DNA of 64,000 nt from Phytophthora hibernalis (GCA_012656075.1 JAAKBF010000063.1:408764-472763), one strand, 5' to 3'. Shown: positions 1 to 12,240, counted from the first letter of the stretch. Notes: a model not told the origin generated them from the sequence alone. Made by a program: numbers and translations.

Positions 1-1990
1 GTCGGCCGCTGCTGTGTCGCTGTCTCGGGCTGCTGACTGCCCGGCGGCTGCGAACTCTCGAGCCGTATGCTGCACTGACGATAACAGTGGCCGAGTGCGC
101 CACAGTAGTTGCACGGACTCTTTGCATTGCGCTGCGCGATCGATCGGTTGTCCGGCAGTCCGTAGTTGCTCAAGTTGAGGCCGCTCCTCTGCCACTGCGC
201 GTCCGCCTCGTCTGCCGCCGCCGTAGTGGTCCCGACTGCCTCGACCATTTCTGCCGTACCACCTCGATTGCTGTCGCCGTAGTCACCACCGTTGTACGAC
301 CCTTCGTAGTATCCGCTGCTTCCGCTGTGGCCATCAAACTGCTGTTGGCCGTCGTAATGCTGCTGGTCGTCGTTAGTGCTGGGCGCCTGATTGCTAAGTG
401 GCGATGGCGGTAATGCTAGCGGCTCTGGACTTTCCGCAGTTCGGGTTTCTGACTTCACCTCCAGCGCTCGGGGTACTTTTGGCCTTCCAGCCTCCTGTCT
501 GATGGCTGGGGTACGTATAGCTGCTATCTGCCCTACCCCGATCGCAACTGCAATCGCCTGCAGTGCCGCCAATGGGAGGCCGCCATCCTTAACTGCTGTC
601 GCACCAGCCAACCCGCTGATCGCTTTTTCTGCATCGTCGTACTTAGGTGCGGTGTCTCTGCCGCCAAACCCAAGCCCTAGCTGCTTACAGTTGACCATTT
701 CACTCACTTCTGGCTTTACCTTCGTTTACTTAGCCGGTGGGGAGAGGTCGTCTTCGGCGTCGAAGCTCTTCTTGCGGTAGTGGGGTTTGGCGCTCTGCCA
801 GTTCGTGACCTTCCGTCCATCACCGAACTCGCCGTACGCGTTGATCGTGTATTCCTAGGCCTCGCTCAGCGTCTGCGATTCCATGGTCCATGGTACGTAT
901 CTGCGCGGCGGCTTCTTGGTTGTTCAATCCGTCAAAGAAGGCTTCCATGTAAGCTTCCGCAGACACTCGTTTTCCACACCAATGTTCATTTGGCTGTTCG
1001 TGAAGATGTCCAAGCGTTTCCCCGACTGCTGCTCTCGTTTGCCCAGGCGCTTCTGGATCTGCCAGGTATTCTGCCGTCGTCCGAACTGCTTTCGTAGGCG
1101 GCTCGTCAAATACTCGAAGGTGCAGTCGTCGTCGGACATGCCCTCACTCATCACCACTAACCACTTGTTTGCGTCTCCCTTCAGGTGCGCCGTCAACCCG
1201 TAGTAGAGCTCCGCCGACGACCACGTCTCGCCGGCCAACATCGCTTGCCGCTGCACTGCTTGGCGTACGGTCGACAGCCAGGCCTCGATCGACTCAGCCG
1301 GCGTGCCCTTGAAGTCTTCGATGTCCAGCTTCTTGACCTTGTGGCGGCGCTGCTGTATACCCACGGGTGCATGTGCTGCGGCGGGGGGCGCCGTTGACGT
1401 GGCTGCTGTTGGCAGCTGGATCACGAAACGCCGCGTCATCGAGCGCTGCTGTCTTGGTGTGAGCGCGTCCCACCAGCCCATGGATTCCAGCGCATCATCC
1501 TGATCGGGACCGGCGCGTTCGGGATCATGGTTACGCGCAGCCGGAACGCTGGTCGTGTTGGTCGTCGTGGAGGGGGTTGCCAGTCTCCATCATCACTGTT
1601 GCCGTCACCGCTTCTGTCACCTCCGCCGCTGTTGTCATTGTTGTTGCCGCGGCCATTGCCGTCTGCGTCGTGGCTGCTGTGATCTCTGTTTTCACCGTTG
1701 TTGTTGATTTCCTCATCATCGCTGCTAGTATCGTCATCGTCGCCAGGATCCCCATCGTCATCGGGATCACCATTGGCAGCTACTCGGACGGCGACAGAGC
1801 TGCTGACTTCCACTTCTTCAGCGCTGCCGTCGCCATTGTCCAAACGTAGCCGTGTTCGCGTTGTTCGTTGTCGCTTTAGTGCACGGGCTGGTGTGCTGCT
1901 ACTGCTGGTGCGATTGCTGCTGCTCGCACTTGCCCTCAGCGTCGTCTGGTGCCCGATCTCGTTGTTATCGCCATAGTTATCAAATTCTTC
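1..1990 (-). mobile_element. LTR retrotransposon gag fragment with CCHC zinc knuckle
   Basis: Minus-strand coding remnant of a retrotransposon capsid (gag) polyprotein, cut off by the left window edge; any protease/pol part would lie outside. Seen in order: an acidic, Asp/Asn/Gly-rich N-terminal part (about 1843-1500), then a capsid-like segment (1481-924) with the block WWDALTPRQQRSM and a helical region of the retrotrans_gag type (EDFKGTP..SIEAWLSTVRQAV), then a linker, and near the left edge a retroviral-type knuckle CNYCGALGHCYRQC at 72-113, which fits C-x2-C-x4-H-x4-C exactly. The frame shifts at least twice (about 1500 and 930), and no in-frame ATG was found at the 5' end, so the copy is decayed or contains read errors. 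In other frames the acidic region gives hydrophobic shadow ORFs that are not genes. Gag identity is firm; superfamily (Ty3/gypsy) is inferred. Confidence 0.75.
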
Positions 1991-2987
1991 GTAATATCAC
2001 GTCTCCTTGCTTCACTTTTTCCTTGTTCTGCTGCTGCAACTCCTGCTCCTACTTCCTCTTCTGCTTCTGCTGGTCGTGTGCTCAGTGGCTAGCTCTGTTG
2101 ATGCTTCTGTTGCTCGGATTCGTGCCTCTGGAGCCAAGCTTCGTGACGTCGCTCCAGCTGCTTTGGTTTAGGAGGACGACCGTGTTGGAAGGTTCCTGTA
2201 TATGTCGTTCATGCTCTTTCCGGAGTACGCTAGTCCTGTCTTTGGCCGCTAGACGGTGTCTGGTGACCACGGTCACCAACTACCCCTACTAGCTACACAC
2301 GAAATATGTAGAGCCGTCGGTGGCCGACTTATCCTTTACTGGTTGTGCCACTCGATACCTCGTCGAGTCTTCGCCAGGGGGCGTGGTGGGGCCTTGATAC
2401 CGGGGACTGCCGATACACTCTCTTGCTCTTTCGCTCCACCTGCATCAAAGACTGCTGATACCTACGATCTTATGGGACTGCTGATACCCGACTCTCCAGG
2501 TACTCGAGTGTCACGCCAAGTACTTGCACTAATCAACAGTGTCGTATTTGCGTTAGCTTCTGCAGCAAGTGTCTGCTGTTTTGGTTGTCGGCTGTGATCT
2601 CTGTGTGCTTCAACCGCGGGGAGATCGCGATCACTTTCAACCTTGAATGGGGCCGGCCTGCTGGATACCGGTTGCCCTTTGGGATGTGAGCATTTCGCGA
2701 CGCCTCACCCACGTCCTTTCGCAGCGATCTGCTGCACGCCGTACTTCGTCTGAGTCCTGAGTCCTGAGTCGTCGCTACTTTGTCGTTCGCTGTCCGCTGT
2801 CGTGCCATGTGGATGTCCGGCCGGTGGGAAGACGCGCCAAGAAGAATTCATCTTCTTATTGAAGCATGGCAGCAGCAAAGCAGAGACTCACGCAAGGGCC
2901 GAACTGGGAGCCACAAGAAGACAAGCAGCTTGCCAAAGCTGCTTAAATAGCAGCCGTATATTTCTGTAGACTCAATATATCAGGCTC
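1991..2987. other. No gene recognised; flank of gag element
   Basis: About 1 kb upstream (on the minus strand) of the gag fragment. Only short open frames without recognisable motifs. A short tandem duplication of a GAGTCCT unit occurs near 2751-2770. The stretch could hold the 5' LTR of the gag element, but no second LTR copy is available in the window to prove it. Confidence 0.4.
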
Positions 2988-3298
2988 TCACTGTGCGACA
3001 GCTCGTCGTCTGGCCGTACCCATCTTGCCAGTCTTGGCGCGGGTCAACGTGGCGAAGAAGGGATGCAGCAGCGACGCCAGCTCCTTGTAGCGGCCGAACT
3101 GTTTGTAGGTCGCGTTCTCCTTCACGCGCTGCACCTGCTCCAGAGATGCGTCCCCCTTGACTGCACGGCGAGAGCAGGAAATTTAGTGCGTGCACAAGGA
3201 TAAACTGTGAAAAGATTTACGAATCGTTGGAGCTGAGGCGCTGGAAGGCCTGGAATACATTGCCGCATCGGGGCCATGCGAATTATTTCCACGAAAGT
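2988..3298 (-). pseudogene. Unidentified gene fragment, two exons, cut by TIR element
   Basis: Minus-strand coding remnant of a cellular-type gene that I cannot name. The last exon (3160-2988) reads KENATYKQFGRYKELASLL and then HPFFATLTRAKTGKMG, ending in a TGA, with C/G-ending codons typical of real genes here. It is preceded by a good acceptor (TCTCGCCGTGCAG) and, 60 nt upstream, a donor (GTAAATC at 3220), so a 60-nt intron separates it from an upstream piece that stops at 3298, where a 680-bp TIR element begins. If that element is removed together with one 3-bp flank, a minus-strand frame stays open across the junction up to about 4129, which would fit an insertion inside the gene. A similar C-terminal motif (YKKLQKWLQPF) lies in opposite orientation beyond the element, so an inverted duplication is the alternative. 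Confidence 0.4.
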
Positions 3299-3978
3299 GG
3301 GGGCCTTCAGAAAATGACGCAAATCTCAAACAGGGCAGACACGAATCCTGTAGCAAACTGAAGGGATAGGTGACGCAAAATCCCTCGCATTTTGCTGAGA
3401 CGATTTTGCAGTCTCTGTAAAATACGCCAGTCCAGTCGCAATTTGCGGTTGGGCTCGCAATTAGTGTAAGCTTAGCATAGAACTCAACCGAACACTACAC
3501 GCAATAAGCTTAAGCGATGGCGGCACGCTGATCGAGTCGCCACTTGAGCTCGTAGAGCTTGGTAAACTCACGTATCTCGAACGAAGCTGAGGACAGGGAG
3601 ACTGCGGACACGAAGTTGCCTGGGTGTCATCCATCATAGAGCCGCTGCCAAGCCGACTCGGCAGGATCCTGTAGACTTGATACGGTGATGTAATTTCGTT
3701 CCTCGATGCTGCTTCTGAGAAGAAGCAGCAACAAGAGCGTCCAGCGGTGATGCCATCGCATAGTGCTTTTGCCGTGGCCACAGCCTGAACGTCGATCCGC
3801 TCAACAAGACGCGTCAGAGCCAACACTTTGCTCAAACTACCGGTATATTTGTGTGCTGTACGCGTTGCTTTCATCTTGGCCACTCCCAAATTCAGACACA
3901 AATGGAGGGCTAGGTGATCGCAATATTGCTCTCAATTTGCTACAGAATCGTGATTTCCGTCATTTTCTGAAGGCCCCC
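3299..3978. mobile_element. 680-bp non-autonomous TIR element
   Basis: The stretch is bounded by a perfect 21-bp inverted repeat (3299-3319 and 3958-3978, starting GGGGGCCTTCAG). Similarity continues inwards in imperfect form, including a shared CTGTAGCAAA block. A candidate 3-bp target duplication AGT flanks it (3296-3298 and 3979-3981). No transposase domain is recognisable inside; the internal frame at 3461-3901 has no known motif. Interpretation as a MITE-like or deletion-derivative DNA transposon rests on the repeat structure only. Confidence 0.55.
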
Positions 3979-3979
3979 A

Positions 3980-4371
3980 GTGGCGCACACCTTTTTTGTG
4001 CAAAGCTCTAAATTCGTACTTAGCACGCGTACAAACTTCAAGTCGCACTCGACAGTCGTCCTGTACCAGCGGTCGACACGCCTCCTGAGCTCTTCGTCCA
4101 AGCATCTTTCTGCGTACAAGAAGCTGCAAAAGTGGCTGCAGCCGTTCGTGGCCGGCTCCAAGGGCCTGTACCCCGAGAAGACGCGCGCCACCGCCACGAG
4201 TCCCACGTCCAGCTCAAACTAGTGCGCTGTAACCTGCTGCTGCTTCGCCAGACGCATCACGACCTGTTGATTCGCTGCCGGTCATGACCTGCTGCTGTTA
4301 AGCTACCAGTTGATGCTCCAGCACAACTTCGACTCGCTGCGCCAGCTGCAGGACGGTGTCGATCTGCGCAG
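3980..4371 (+). pseudogene. Unidentified coding fragment ending in a splice donor
   Basis: Plus-strand stretch with codon use like the cellular genes. It contains SAYKKLQKWLQPFVAGSKG and, after an in-frame stop and further frame changes, LVRCNLLLLRQTHHDLLIR and LLLLSYQLMLQHNFDSLRQL, ending LQDGVDLRR directly before a consensus donor (GTGAGC at 4372). Helical, Leu-rich sequence suggests a coiled-coil protein, but no family could be assigned. It directly abuts the 680-bp TIR element, so its 5' end may have been lost in that event. The breaks make it a probable pseudogene or an error-bearing exon. Confidence 0.35.
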
Positions 4372-4607
4372 GTGAGCAAGCTCGCGTGAACGAAACGTCA
4401 ACTGGATGCACCTCCTCCTGCACCACGCCAGCATCTTTTCTTCCAGACTACAGTAGTCTGTCCCAAGCGTCAGCACGCTGCTAGTTTCTCAGCTGGACGA
4501 GACGATGAAACGCTAGCAGGAGAGCGTCCGGTAGCTGATGTAAGATAGCAGCAGCTGCTGCTGCAGGATGGAATACCAGTGCAGCACAGAAGAAGATCAA
4601 AGCGCAC

Positions 4608-5452
4608 ATGCCCTATCAGTACGAGAAACGTGGCGACTACGGTGACGTGGAAATAGTTCAAGGCGCTGGCGGCAAGATGCTGCGCAACGGGCACCTACGT
4701 GCTGTAAACAATGACACGATGACAAGTCTGCCCACGGCATTGTTGGCGGTATCAAAGAAGTGCGTGCTGGAAGCCAGGTTGGATACGTGCGCGCAGTTCA
4801 GCATCGCCGGCATCGAATTGAAAAGTACGGACGATGTTCGACTCGCGAAAGACTCGAAGACATTGTTAAAGGTTTCGGAGGCGGACAGCTTCGTGTGATC
4901 GGAGTATGGCAGTTCGTGGGCACCACCATCTACCAACAGAGGATCGCCGTGAATGCTCTTCTGGTCGACGGAAAGGAAGCGAGTTACCCATCGGCGAGGG
5001 ATGGATGGCCGAACTCAAGGTGAAGATGGACTTCGGGAAGCGGCAGCTGAAGTACCGCGACGACGAGAACAGGAAGAGCATCTTGCCGTTCACGTTTCAC
5101 GGTGTGATACCGTTGATGGAGGGCCCGGGGAATGACAAGCGACAGTGAGACTGGCGAAGACTGTGAAGTTGGGCACGAACACTCGAAGTATGGTGCGCAT
5201 GACAGTGGGCGCTGCTGATGGAAAGATGGGGTATTTTTGCCGAAGCCAACGTCAAAGTGGCACGTACTACTCGCACATACGGTGGACACGGGGAAAGACG
5301 GCGTGATTCGTGTAGCTGTGTTGAACGTGGAAGGCCGACGAGAGAAGCTGCCTGCTCGTGAAGTATTTGGCACGTGGATTCGCGTTGGAGATGCTCTTAG
5401 AGTAAAATGTGAAGTCATGCTACCGGTAGTATTTACGCAGGATCAAAGCTAG
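4608..5452 (+). mobile_element. Decayed retroelement aspartic protease / pol segment
   Basis: A plus-strand remnant of a retrotransposon polyprotein, opposite in direction to the gag fragment at the left edge. Around 4765-4830 it reads ARLDTCAQFSIAG, the position of a retropepsin active site (LDTGAQxSxAG), with the Gly of the D-T-G triad changed to Cys. After a frameshift it continues with KYGR..., FGGGQLRVIGVWQFVG and IAVNALLVDG (protease core), then in other frames GEGWMAELKVKMDFGKRQLKY and, near 5310-5450, VLNVEGRREKLPAREVFGTW, blocks that recur in oomycete retroelement polyproteins. At least three frame changes plus the altered active site indicate a dead copy. Assignment rests on these motif blocks, not on a search. 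Confidence 0.6.
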
Positions 5453-5550
5453 CCGTCAAGTGTTATGACTACTTGTACGCCTCAAATGCAAAACTGCCAC
5501 CCTAAAAGCCTTAGCGCGACGGGATTGGCTTGGCCGGGATGCTTGCTACC

Positions 5551-5894
5551 TGGACGTACCCGTAGTGTAGAGATTCAGAGGGTCTATTAAGCTACTTATC
5601 ACTCAATGATCGTCTGTAGGTTCTTCATCCACCATGACTGTATCTTTCTTCTCCGCCTCGCTTTCTCGTTCTGCTGGTTCGATACTTCGGGCTTCACGGG
5701 GGCACTCCTCTAAGGGCACGTGGGTCCGTTGACCAAGTCCGGGGTTAGATTGGTGCGCACTCTTGACCGGATGACTAGGATGCTCGCGCATTCGGAGCAG
5801 TCTACTTTCAGGGGACAGCGGACGCCAAGAAGGGAGTGCTACCGGTATCTCTCTGGCAGTCCCGACGGGCAATCATGGACGTACCCGTAGTGTA
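5551..5894. repeat. 19-bp direct repeat pair, possible LTR remnants
   Basis: The 19-mer beginning TGGACGTACCCGTAG occurs identically at 5551-5569 and 5876-5894. The 306 bp between contain a minus-strand open frame (5872-5603; Pro/Glu/Arg-rich, no domain). Placement directly downstream of a decayed retroelement suggests LTR-end or leader remnants; this is inference. Confidence 0.4.
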
Positions 5895-5978
5895 ACTAAG
5901 ATTATCATCTATGACACTAGCAGATTCTGCGGCTGCGAAGTAGGTGCAGGAGATGCGCTGAGGACGTGGTCATAATGT

Positions 5979-6381
5979 GACCCCTCAAACAAACTGATGC
6001 TTACGAACCATTTGGAAATGTCGGGATAAATGTAATCGCCTCTAAGTTGACCATTCTTTTTTCGTACCTAAACGAAAATCTTAAAATTAACGTACCTTTC
6101 ACTCGTAACAAACCGAATAACACTCCTAGCCGAGTGGTCTTTACTAGGGCTTTCAAATAATATACGAATCGAAAAATGAGGCAATAATGTCTTTATACCA
6201 GTTCGAAATGTACCCCATTTTGAGTTCCTGAATAAGGAGATACGTTTTTCAGATGACATCGTGCAACGGGTATTTCATAAATAAAATCAACCAAAAGATG
6301 CACAAGACACACATCTTTCCAACGGTGTGCTTAAATCGTGATTCGTACTTAGGTACATAAGCTTTTTTTGTTTGAGGGGTC
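5979..6381. mobile_element. 403-bp MITE-like element with terminal inverted repeats
   Basis: A perfect 15-bp inverted repeat, GACCCCTCAAACAAA at 5979-5993 and its complement at 6367-6381, bounds an AT-rich 403-bp stretch; weaker pairing extends to about 31 bp at each end. The interior has no supported coding sequence. Size, AT-richness and terminal repeats fit a miniature inverted-repeat transposable element. No target duplication could be fixed. Confidence 0.55.
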
Positions 6382-6623
6382 TATATTATAGGTCGATTCC
6401 ACTCTGTATGAAATCTACCACATGCACACTCTATAATAACTGTTTTAATAGCGGCCCTTGTTAGGCTGTGATTGTAAGCAAGCACTGGCAACTTGCCAGT
6501 GGCACTTCAATACTTTAAACCCAGAAAATCATAAATTTCTGAGCTTCTTCGTGCGCAGCGCGACTTTGTTACCATACGGTAAAATAGCGTGGATGTTCGG
6601 ACAAGAAGTTTTAAATTGAAAGT

Positions 6624-7110
6624 TTGCTTAAATTTGAAATAGATTCTCCCTCTGTCCTCCTTCTCGATAACTTCGATTCCCATGTATCGGAAGGAGGACA
6701 GAATGTGGTAGCGGAGGCTACCTCAGCACTAGTGTGCCCTGTTCCGCCAAACAGCACGTCTGTCTGTCAGCCTCTTGATGTTGGAGTTATGGGTCCACTC
6801 AAGAAGAAGCTGACAGGCGTATGGCTATCAGAAAATATTAATGGTACACGCACCGCGCAGCAAAAGAGACTTGCCGCGATCAAGCGCACCATTACAGCAT
6901 GGGAAGGCATCACAGATCACTGCGTTGTGCGTAGCTTTGAAAAGGCAATTCCAAGATATCCTGAAGTCCAAGTATAGGACAAAAATGTTTTTTTCACCTA
7001 TCACAAATAGCGAATCACTGATGGGTACGGATTTTTGTCGAGATGCCCCGTTTACTTTTGTATGACGGATACAGTTCAGTGGGGTACGGATTTCACCGTC
7101 GTTGTCTGTA
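6624..7110 (+). pseudogene. Pogo-like (DDE_1) transposase, C-terminal part only
   Basis: The coding remnant 6624-6977 is the C-terminal third of a pogo/Tigger-type transposase. It carries the second catalytic Asp block (VLLLDNFDSHVSEGGQNVV) and the conserved tail PPNSTSVCQPLDVGVMGPLKK, then FEKAIPRYPEV. The N-terminal helix-turn-helix and the first catalytic Asp are missing, and the frame has no plausible ATG start. About 120 bp downstream lies an element terminus (CCGTCGTTGTCTGTA at 7096-7110), shared with the other pogo-like copies at 14888 and 54916. The copy is 5'-truncated and cannot encode an active enzyme. Confidence 0.75.
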
Positions 7111-9480
7111 CTACAGTGGTGCAAAATTCACTTCCAGTTTAGTAGCCTCGGGGGGTGCCCTGCACAAATTTATCGATATCATCACAAATAATAATCGGAT
7201 TGGGGAGCTGCTCGCGCTATCGGAAAGATGAGACGCAGGGAATTTTTTCATGAGTTTTGGACTATAATAATGATTGGGGGGTTTTGAGATGTACATCAAA
7301 ATGATGGTGCAAATCACATTGGAAACCAATGAAAGTACGTTTTTTTAAAATACTGACGTTTCATTGGCCAAATATCGAGGCCACTAAACTGGTAAAAGCT
7401 ACTATTAATAAACTGGTAATTTGCATTTCGCCATTTTTGGATAGTGATTAGGAGATACTGATAGGAACGATACTTAAATGAAGGCGAAAAATAAGCTGTA
7501 CTTGGATGTATTAGCAACATGTTAGTTGAAGGAGTGCTGAAGGAATCCTAAACTGTATCCATGGGCCACCGGGCGTAGTAATTTCCCTTAATTTTGTTCA
7601 CCAAGATAGCTGCAGGATTTTTTCGTTCAACTTGCACGAATAAATTTCCGTGACTCGGCACGCGCTTCAATATATTCCAACGTACGGAATTATCTGCACA
7701 CGACGAATTCCAACCCATTTTTCTATAAACACTCACTTCGATGCTGTTACCGAAAGTGATACCGGATGATGGCATCATTTTGAGGACGGGTAATCAAAAT
7801 CTGAAAGGGAAGAGTCTCGAGAGGATCAAAATCACTGGGCAAGCCAAAACGAGGGCGATTGAGGCATGTGCGGGCTGGTTAGAAAGCTCTAAGCTGCCGG
7901 TGTATTCCCAAGGAAGTGAAAGAAAGCGCCTTGGTCGAGGTCTCGCGAATTCAAACGATCGTTTAACCGGGTTTGGCGGATCTGTAATCACTCCTCCCAT
8001 TAACCCTACCCCATCAAATCAAGCCTGGCTCACTACATATACACCAACACCTGGTCATTGAACCGAAAATGAGGCAGCGTGCTCGCACTTTGAAAGCTCA
8101 AAAGTAAAATCCAGAGCTGTTCCGTGCGAAGTCGCGGCTTTGTTATTAATAAAAATAGCGAAAGTCTCGAAAGCTAAACGATTCATAGCATACTATTAAT
8201 TTAATACCATACCGTGCACGTTCAGACATCTGAACTTGGGACCAAAGGGTCATTTATAAAAGTGTCATCGGCCCAAATTCCGTACCCAAATTCAAACTTC
8301 AACGCGTGACTGCTCGCACGAGCCCGCGCAAGCAGCGACCTTGCAGGCTGGCCGCGAACAGAAGTCATCCTCGAGCGCGCTCACATTTCCTGCACCAGCG
8401 CCATCTCCTCAACCAACGCCTCGCACGGGGCTATTTTCGTAATACTGCATCTGTGCATAGCATGGGTAAAATGTATTTTTGTGCATAGCAGGGTAAAATG
8501 CACGACAAGTGCATTGCACAAAACATCCCTAATCTGAACCCATGTTGGGACATTCGGACAACCTTTTAAAATGCATATATTAAATTTCAATAGAAAATAA
8601 AGTGCCCACATTCGGGGACCTTAAGGACCGGGGATTCGCAGTTCTCGCGTGCAAACGGCGAGGTTGATGGTCTCTACGCAAATGTCGCAAGATGGCAACT
8701 CTCTTTAAGTTCATGGAGAACAGTACGTGTAACACAATATACCTCATCATCATATTATAAAAAATAGCTGCTCTTTGTATTGCTAAAAACAGAACTTGTG
8801 TTACACAAGCATCGGAAATGTAGTTTAGGCCTTGCGTTCTTGAAAAGGGATATAGTTATAGTGTTGTGCACCTCCAATGTCAACGAGATTAGTGAGGCAC
8901 AAGAAATTTGGCACTGCCTCGAAACTAGAAGTGGATCACCAGTGTCACTGGTGGTTTTCCCAGTGATCCCAGAAGTCTTCACTGCTACCGTCATCGTCGT
9001 CTCGCAGGTCCGCTTCAATGATGTCGGAAACAGAAAGTTTGTCCGCTGTCTTGTCAGCTGCACTTGACAACAACCATGATCAGGAACTGCTGAAAATACA
9101 CGCATGATTTCACATTGTTATATCAGCTATTTGTACTGTACTATCTCTTCGCGTAGGCGGATATAACTTTTGTAATAGACCTAGCTGCAGCACGCGCGAT
9201 TCCTGATCTTGGTCCCCTTGGGACCCAAGCTCATGATTTTCAAGGATTGCACTGCGGTGTGGGGAAAAGATTCTTCATGTTTGACCGACTGGGGGCATGG
9301 AGTGGTGGGTTGAGGCTTAGGCAAATTGCCGAATGAACTCTTTCTACTGCTCTGATCGCTACCTAGCGTTGATTTCCTAACTGCCACCTCCTGCCATCCG
9401 ACAAAGGTCGCTTCCGTTGGCGGTTGCACCTTATCAACGGAAGCGCATCAATATCACGCGTGCCACAGCTCTCTGAGTAA
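7111..9480. other. No gene recognised; AT-rich intergenic DNA
   Basis: The stretch has only short or motif-less open frames, for example 7741-8061 (plus) and 9181-9429 (minus). On the minus strand around 9000-9060 a short acidic segment (SVSDIIEADLRDDDDGSSED) looks like a coding relic, but it is too short to assign. Confidence 0.4.
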
Positions 9481-11122
9481 ACTATTCTTTAGACTAGCAA
9501 AATCCTCTGTCGTCGGTGTGATATGTGAAATGGTGCCAACCATTTCACATTGTAAAGCATCGAATAAAATGCTACTCGTTTGAGAGTTACCCTGGGCCAT
9601 CCATACCAGACAGTTTGAGTGACATACAGTTGTACTGATACTGTTTGTTTACTTTGGCGCCAAACGACTCTCCTGGTTTTATAGCGGGGTTTTTGTGATA
9701 CAGCATAGATTTACGTGTACACTCCCAGCTAAACTACTATTAATACATGTACCTACTTTAGCAGTTGCGTATCGATTTCTATCATTACTGTTAAAATAGT
9801 ACTATCAAGCAATTTTACTGTTAGTTCCAGTCCAAACCCGACTTCACAGCACCGTTTACGCGAAGGAGGTGTGGATGCAATCTCACCTTTTCGAAAGTGA
9901 TACAGCAGGTTTAGTGCACACGGCATAGGGGACCTTTGGAAGAGCTACGTAGACGTCCTCTCAGGAGCAGCCTGATGGTGTTTCTCGAATGAAGGCATAC
10001 GATGTACTAGAGAAACGAAGACAAGAAGGCAGTAGAACCACCGATCGTTCGTGACCTAGGATTGTAGTGAGCTACCAGTAGAGAAGAGAGATAGGAGGAA
10101 GTTAAGAAGGCAGCAGAACCACCCATCGATCGCTAGTACTGAGCAAAGTACAACCGGTAATAGAACTGAAAACGTATTTTTTAGCGATTTGAATAGCACT
10201 ACTAACGATCGCTACGTGAAATATGGAAGAATGCTTTTAAAAAATTGATTTCGAAAAATTCCGAACGTTCAAATCGTTCATTTCAGTTTCTTTTAGTTCG
10301 CTGATTACTTGAGGTCATATCGACTCTTATTTCCCGTTTGCAACTAGTGATGGTCACAAGCGTGGAGCTCACTAGGACCCTTGTGATGATAAATTCGACG
10401 ATTTCAAATGTAGCGTCAAAGAACCCGATGCAAGTACTGTAACCAGGTTATATTTGGGCCGTGGCGCAAAGCAGAATATACTGCAAGTACTCAACAACAA
10501 TTAACAGAGGATCTCACCACGAGAGGGTGGTACCTCTGATCCGTAGAGAGCAACTAATTCCGCACGTAAATGAATTAATCTAAAAATTGTACAAACCACT
10601 CAATAAGACTAGCAGACATCACATGTATCATACACCTAGCTGTCTAAAAGAGATAAAGCAACGACGTGAGACTGCGCCAGCGGCAATTGTTAGTAGGACA
10701 TTACCTGTTGACCGATACGATTATATATATATAACCCCTTATTGCTACGTATAATCCGGACCCATAGTAGGTTTTAACGAGGTCCTAAGACTCCCCGTGC
10801 AATCTCAGTCTCAATCTGGCGTTGCTGGTGCTCTTGGGGATATCGTACGTGGTTGTGTGCATTGACGGTAGTGTGACTGGCGATCCTGGTGCTCTTGGTG
10901 CTCTCGTACGTGGTTGTATGCATACCAGACGCAGGAGTTCAGCAGTGCCTTCTACTGCGAGAACCTGCAGACAGGCTTAGATGGGAGCTTCTTGTTGGCT
11001 CATTGCGTCAAGTCCGTCGTGGCAGGTGGCGAGTTGCAGAGTGCCGTCCGTGGGTGACAATGGCAAAGTCGCGCGTGGTGCGGCCCTTCCTCTCTATTTC
11101 CAGCCTCCTCTGAGCCGGCACC
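9481..11122. repeat. Gene-free region with small hairpin and imperfect direct repeats
   Basis: Three small structures are visible. A hairpin with an 11-bp stem (TGTGAAATGGT) and 4-nt loop lies at 9524-9549. An imperfect direct repeat sharing AAGAAGGCAG.AGAACCACC occurs near 10022-10050 and 10105-10135. Another imperfect repeat sharing CTGGTGCTCTTGG and CGTACGTGGTTGT occurs near 10824-10860 and 10887-10920. No coding sequence is supported. Confidence 0.4.
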
Positions 11123-12240
11123 ATGAGTCGTAAAATAAATGCCAAGAAAGGCTGCGTACCACGGCAGCTCAATGCCGAAAGATCAGGAGCCACCGTCAGA
11201 TGCAAGCCACCGCAGTTGATCTCACCATCAGGATTTGTCTCTGGTGTTGTCAGCTATAACAACTCGGATGTCGACGTCGAGGGCATCGAGACTCGATTCG
11301 ATTCCGTGTTGCGATCGAGCAGGTCGGTGTCTAGTGTCGGGTATTAATTTAGCCGGAGTAAGATGACACCTTGCCGTTGGTTCATGCTCCGCAGGCGAGA
11401 ATGCAGCGTAGCGCGACTCGCGCGTGGCGTAGCCGCAACAAATACAAATCGACCGTCTATATGTGCTCGTTGTCTCATTCCGTGGTTGTTACAGCGCGGA
11501 GGAGACCAGTTCTAAGGGCAATTGAAACTCATATTTCTCCTGAATTGGGCGTGTGCATCCATGGAGGTTACCGATGTTACCGTATGTTGTCCAGGTTGCC
11601 TCGATCAAGCAACTCATTTTCCGCACTTGCTGTATTTCTGCGCCGACATAGCACGCCATCCTACATTACCCCATCCTTGCAAACACCACAAGTTGGTTTA
11701 GCTACACTACATCTAGACCTTGTCGCTGGTTCATCGTTGCTGCTCAGTATTTAAAAATAGAGGTGTTATATAAAAGTTTTTTTTTTAATTTTACACATTA
11801 CAAGAAATAACAGTATTGGTCACACTTGCCACTCAAAAGTGATATCGAGTTTGACCAAACCAATTCTGACACTGGTGTATGAAATCTGATAATTGCTTCT
11901 GATTAGGAGCGCCAGAATCCGGGTGCTCTAAAATCAATTTTACATAAGGTCGTTTTAAAATAAAAAGAAATGCACCCTTCTATTTTTTTAAAAGGCGTAA
12001 AAATAACATTATTAGTCGTGCTAAAACCACTACAAGTAATATTAGTACAAATGTTTTAGTATTACCGACACAGTGCATCGGCGAAATGGCGTGGCAACAC
12101 GATTTTGAATAATGTTGCTTGATGAACAGTCTCATCGTTGGGCAACTTTGGCAACGTTAGTGTTATGTCGGCGGATGTCAACAAAACTTTCTAGGGCCCC
12201 TAGCACAGTTTCCTCGAACTGCGAATAAATAAAGAAGCTC
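11123..12240. other. No supported gene
   Basis: Open frames at 11123-11347 and 11371-11754 (plus) have no recognisable motifs and lack supporting features. The part 11760-12100 is AT-rich. Confidence 0.35.

Noticed and set aside
1577..1849. Val/Ile/Ala-rich plus-strand frame resembling a membrane protein
   Set aside because: It is the antisense of the Asp/Asn/Gly-rich gag N-terminus; codon periodicity belongs to the minus strand.
9653..9664. Perfect TTTGGCGCCAAA palindrome (E2F-like)
   Set aside because: No gene start within several kilobases; a 12-bp match by chance is plausible in a 64-kb window.
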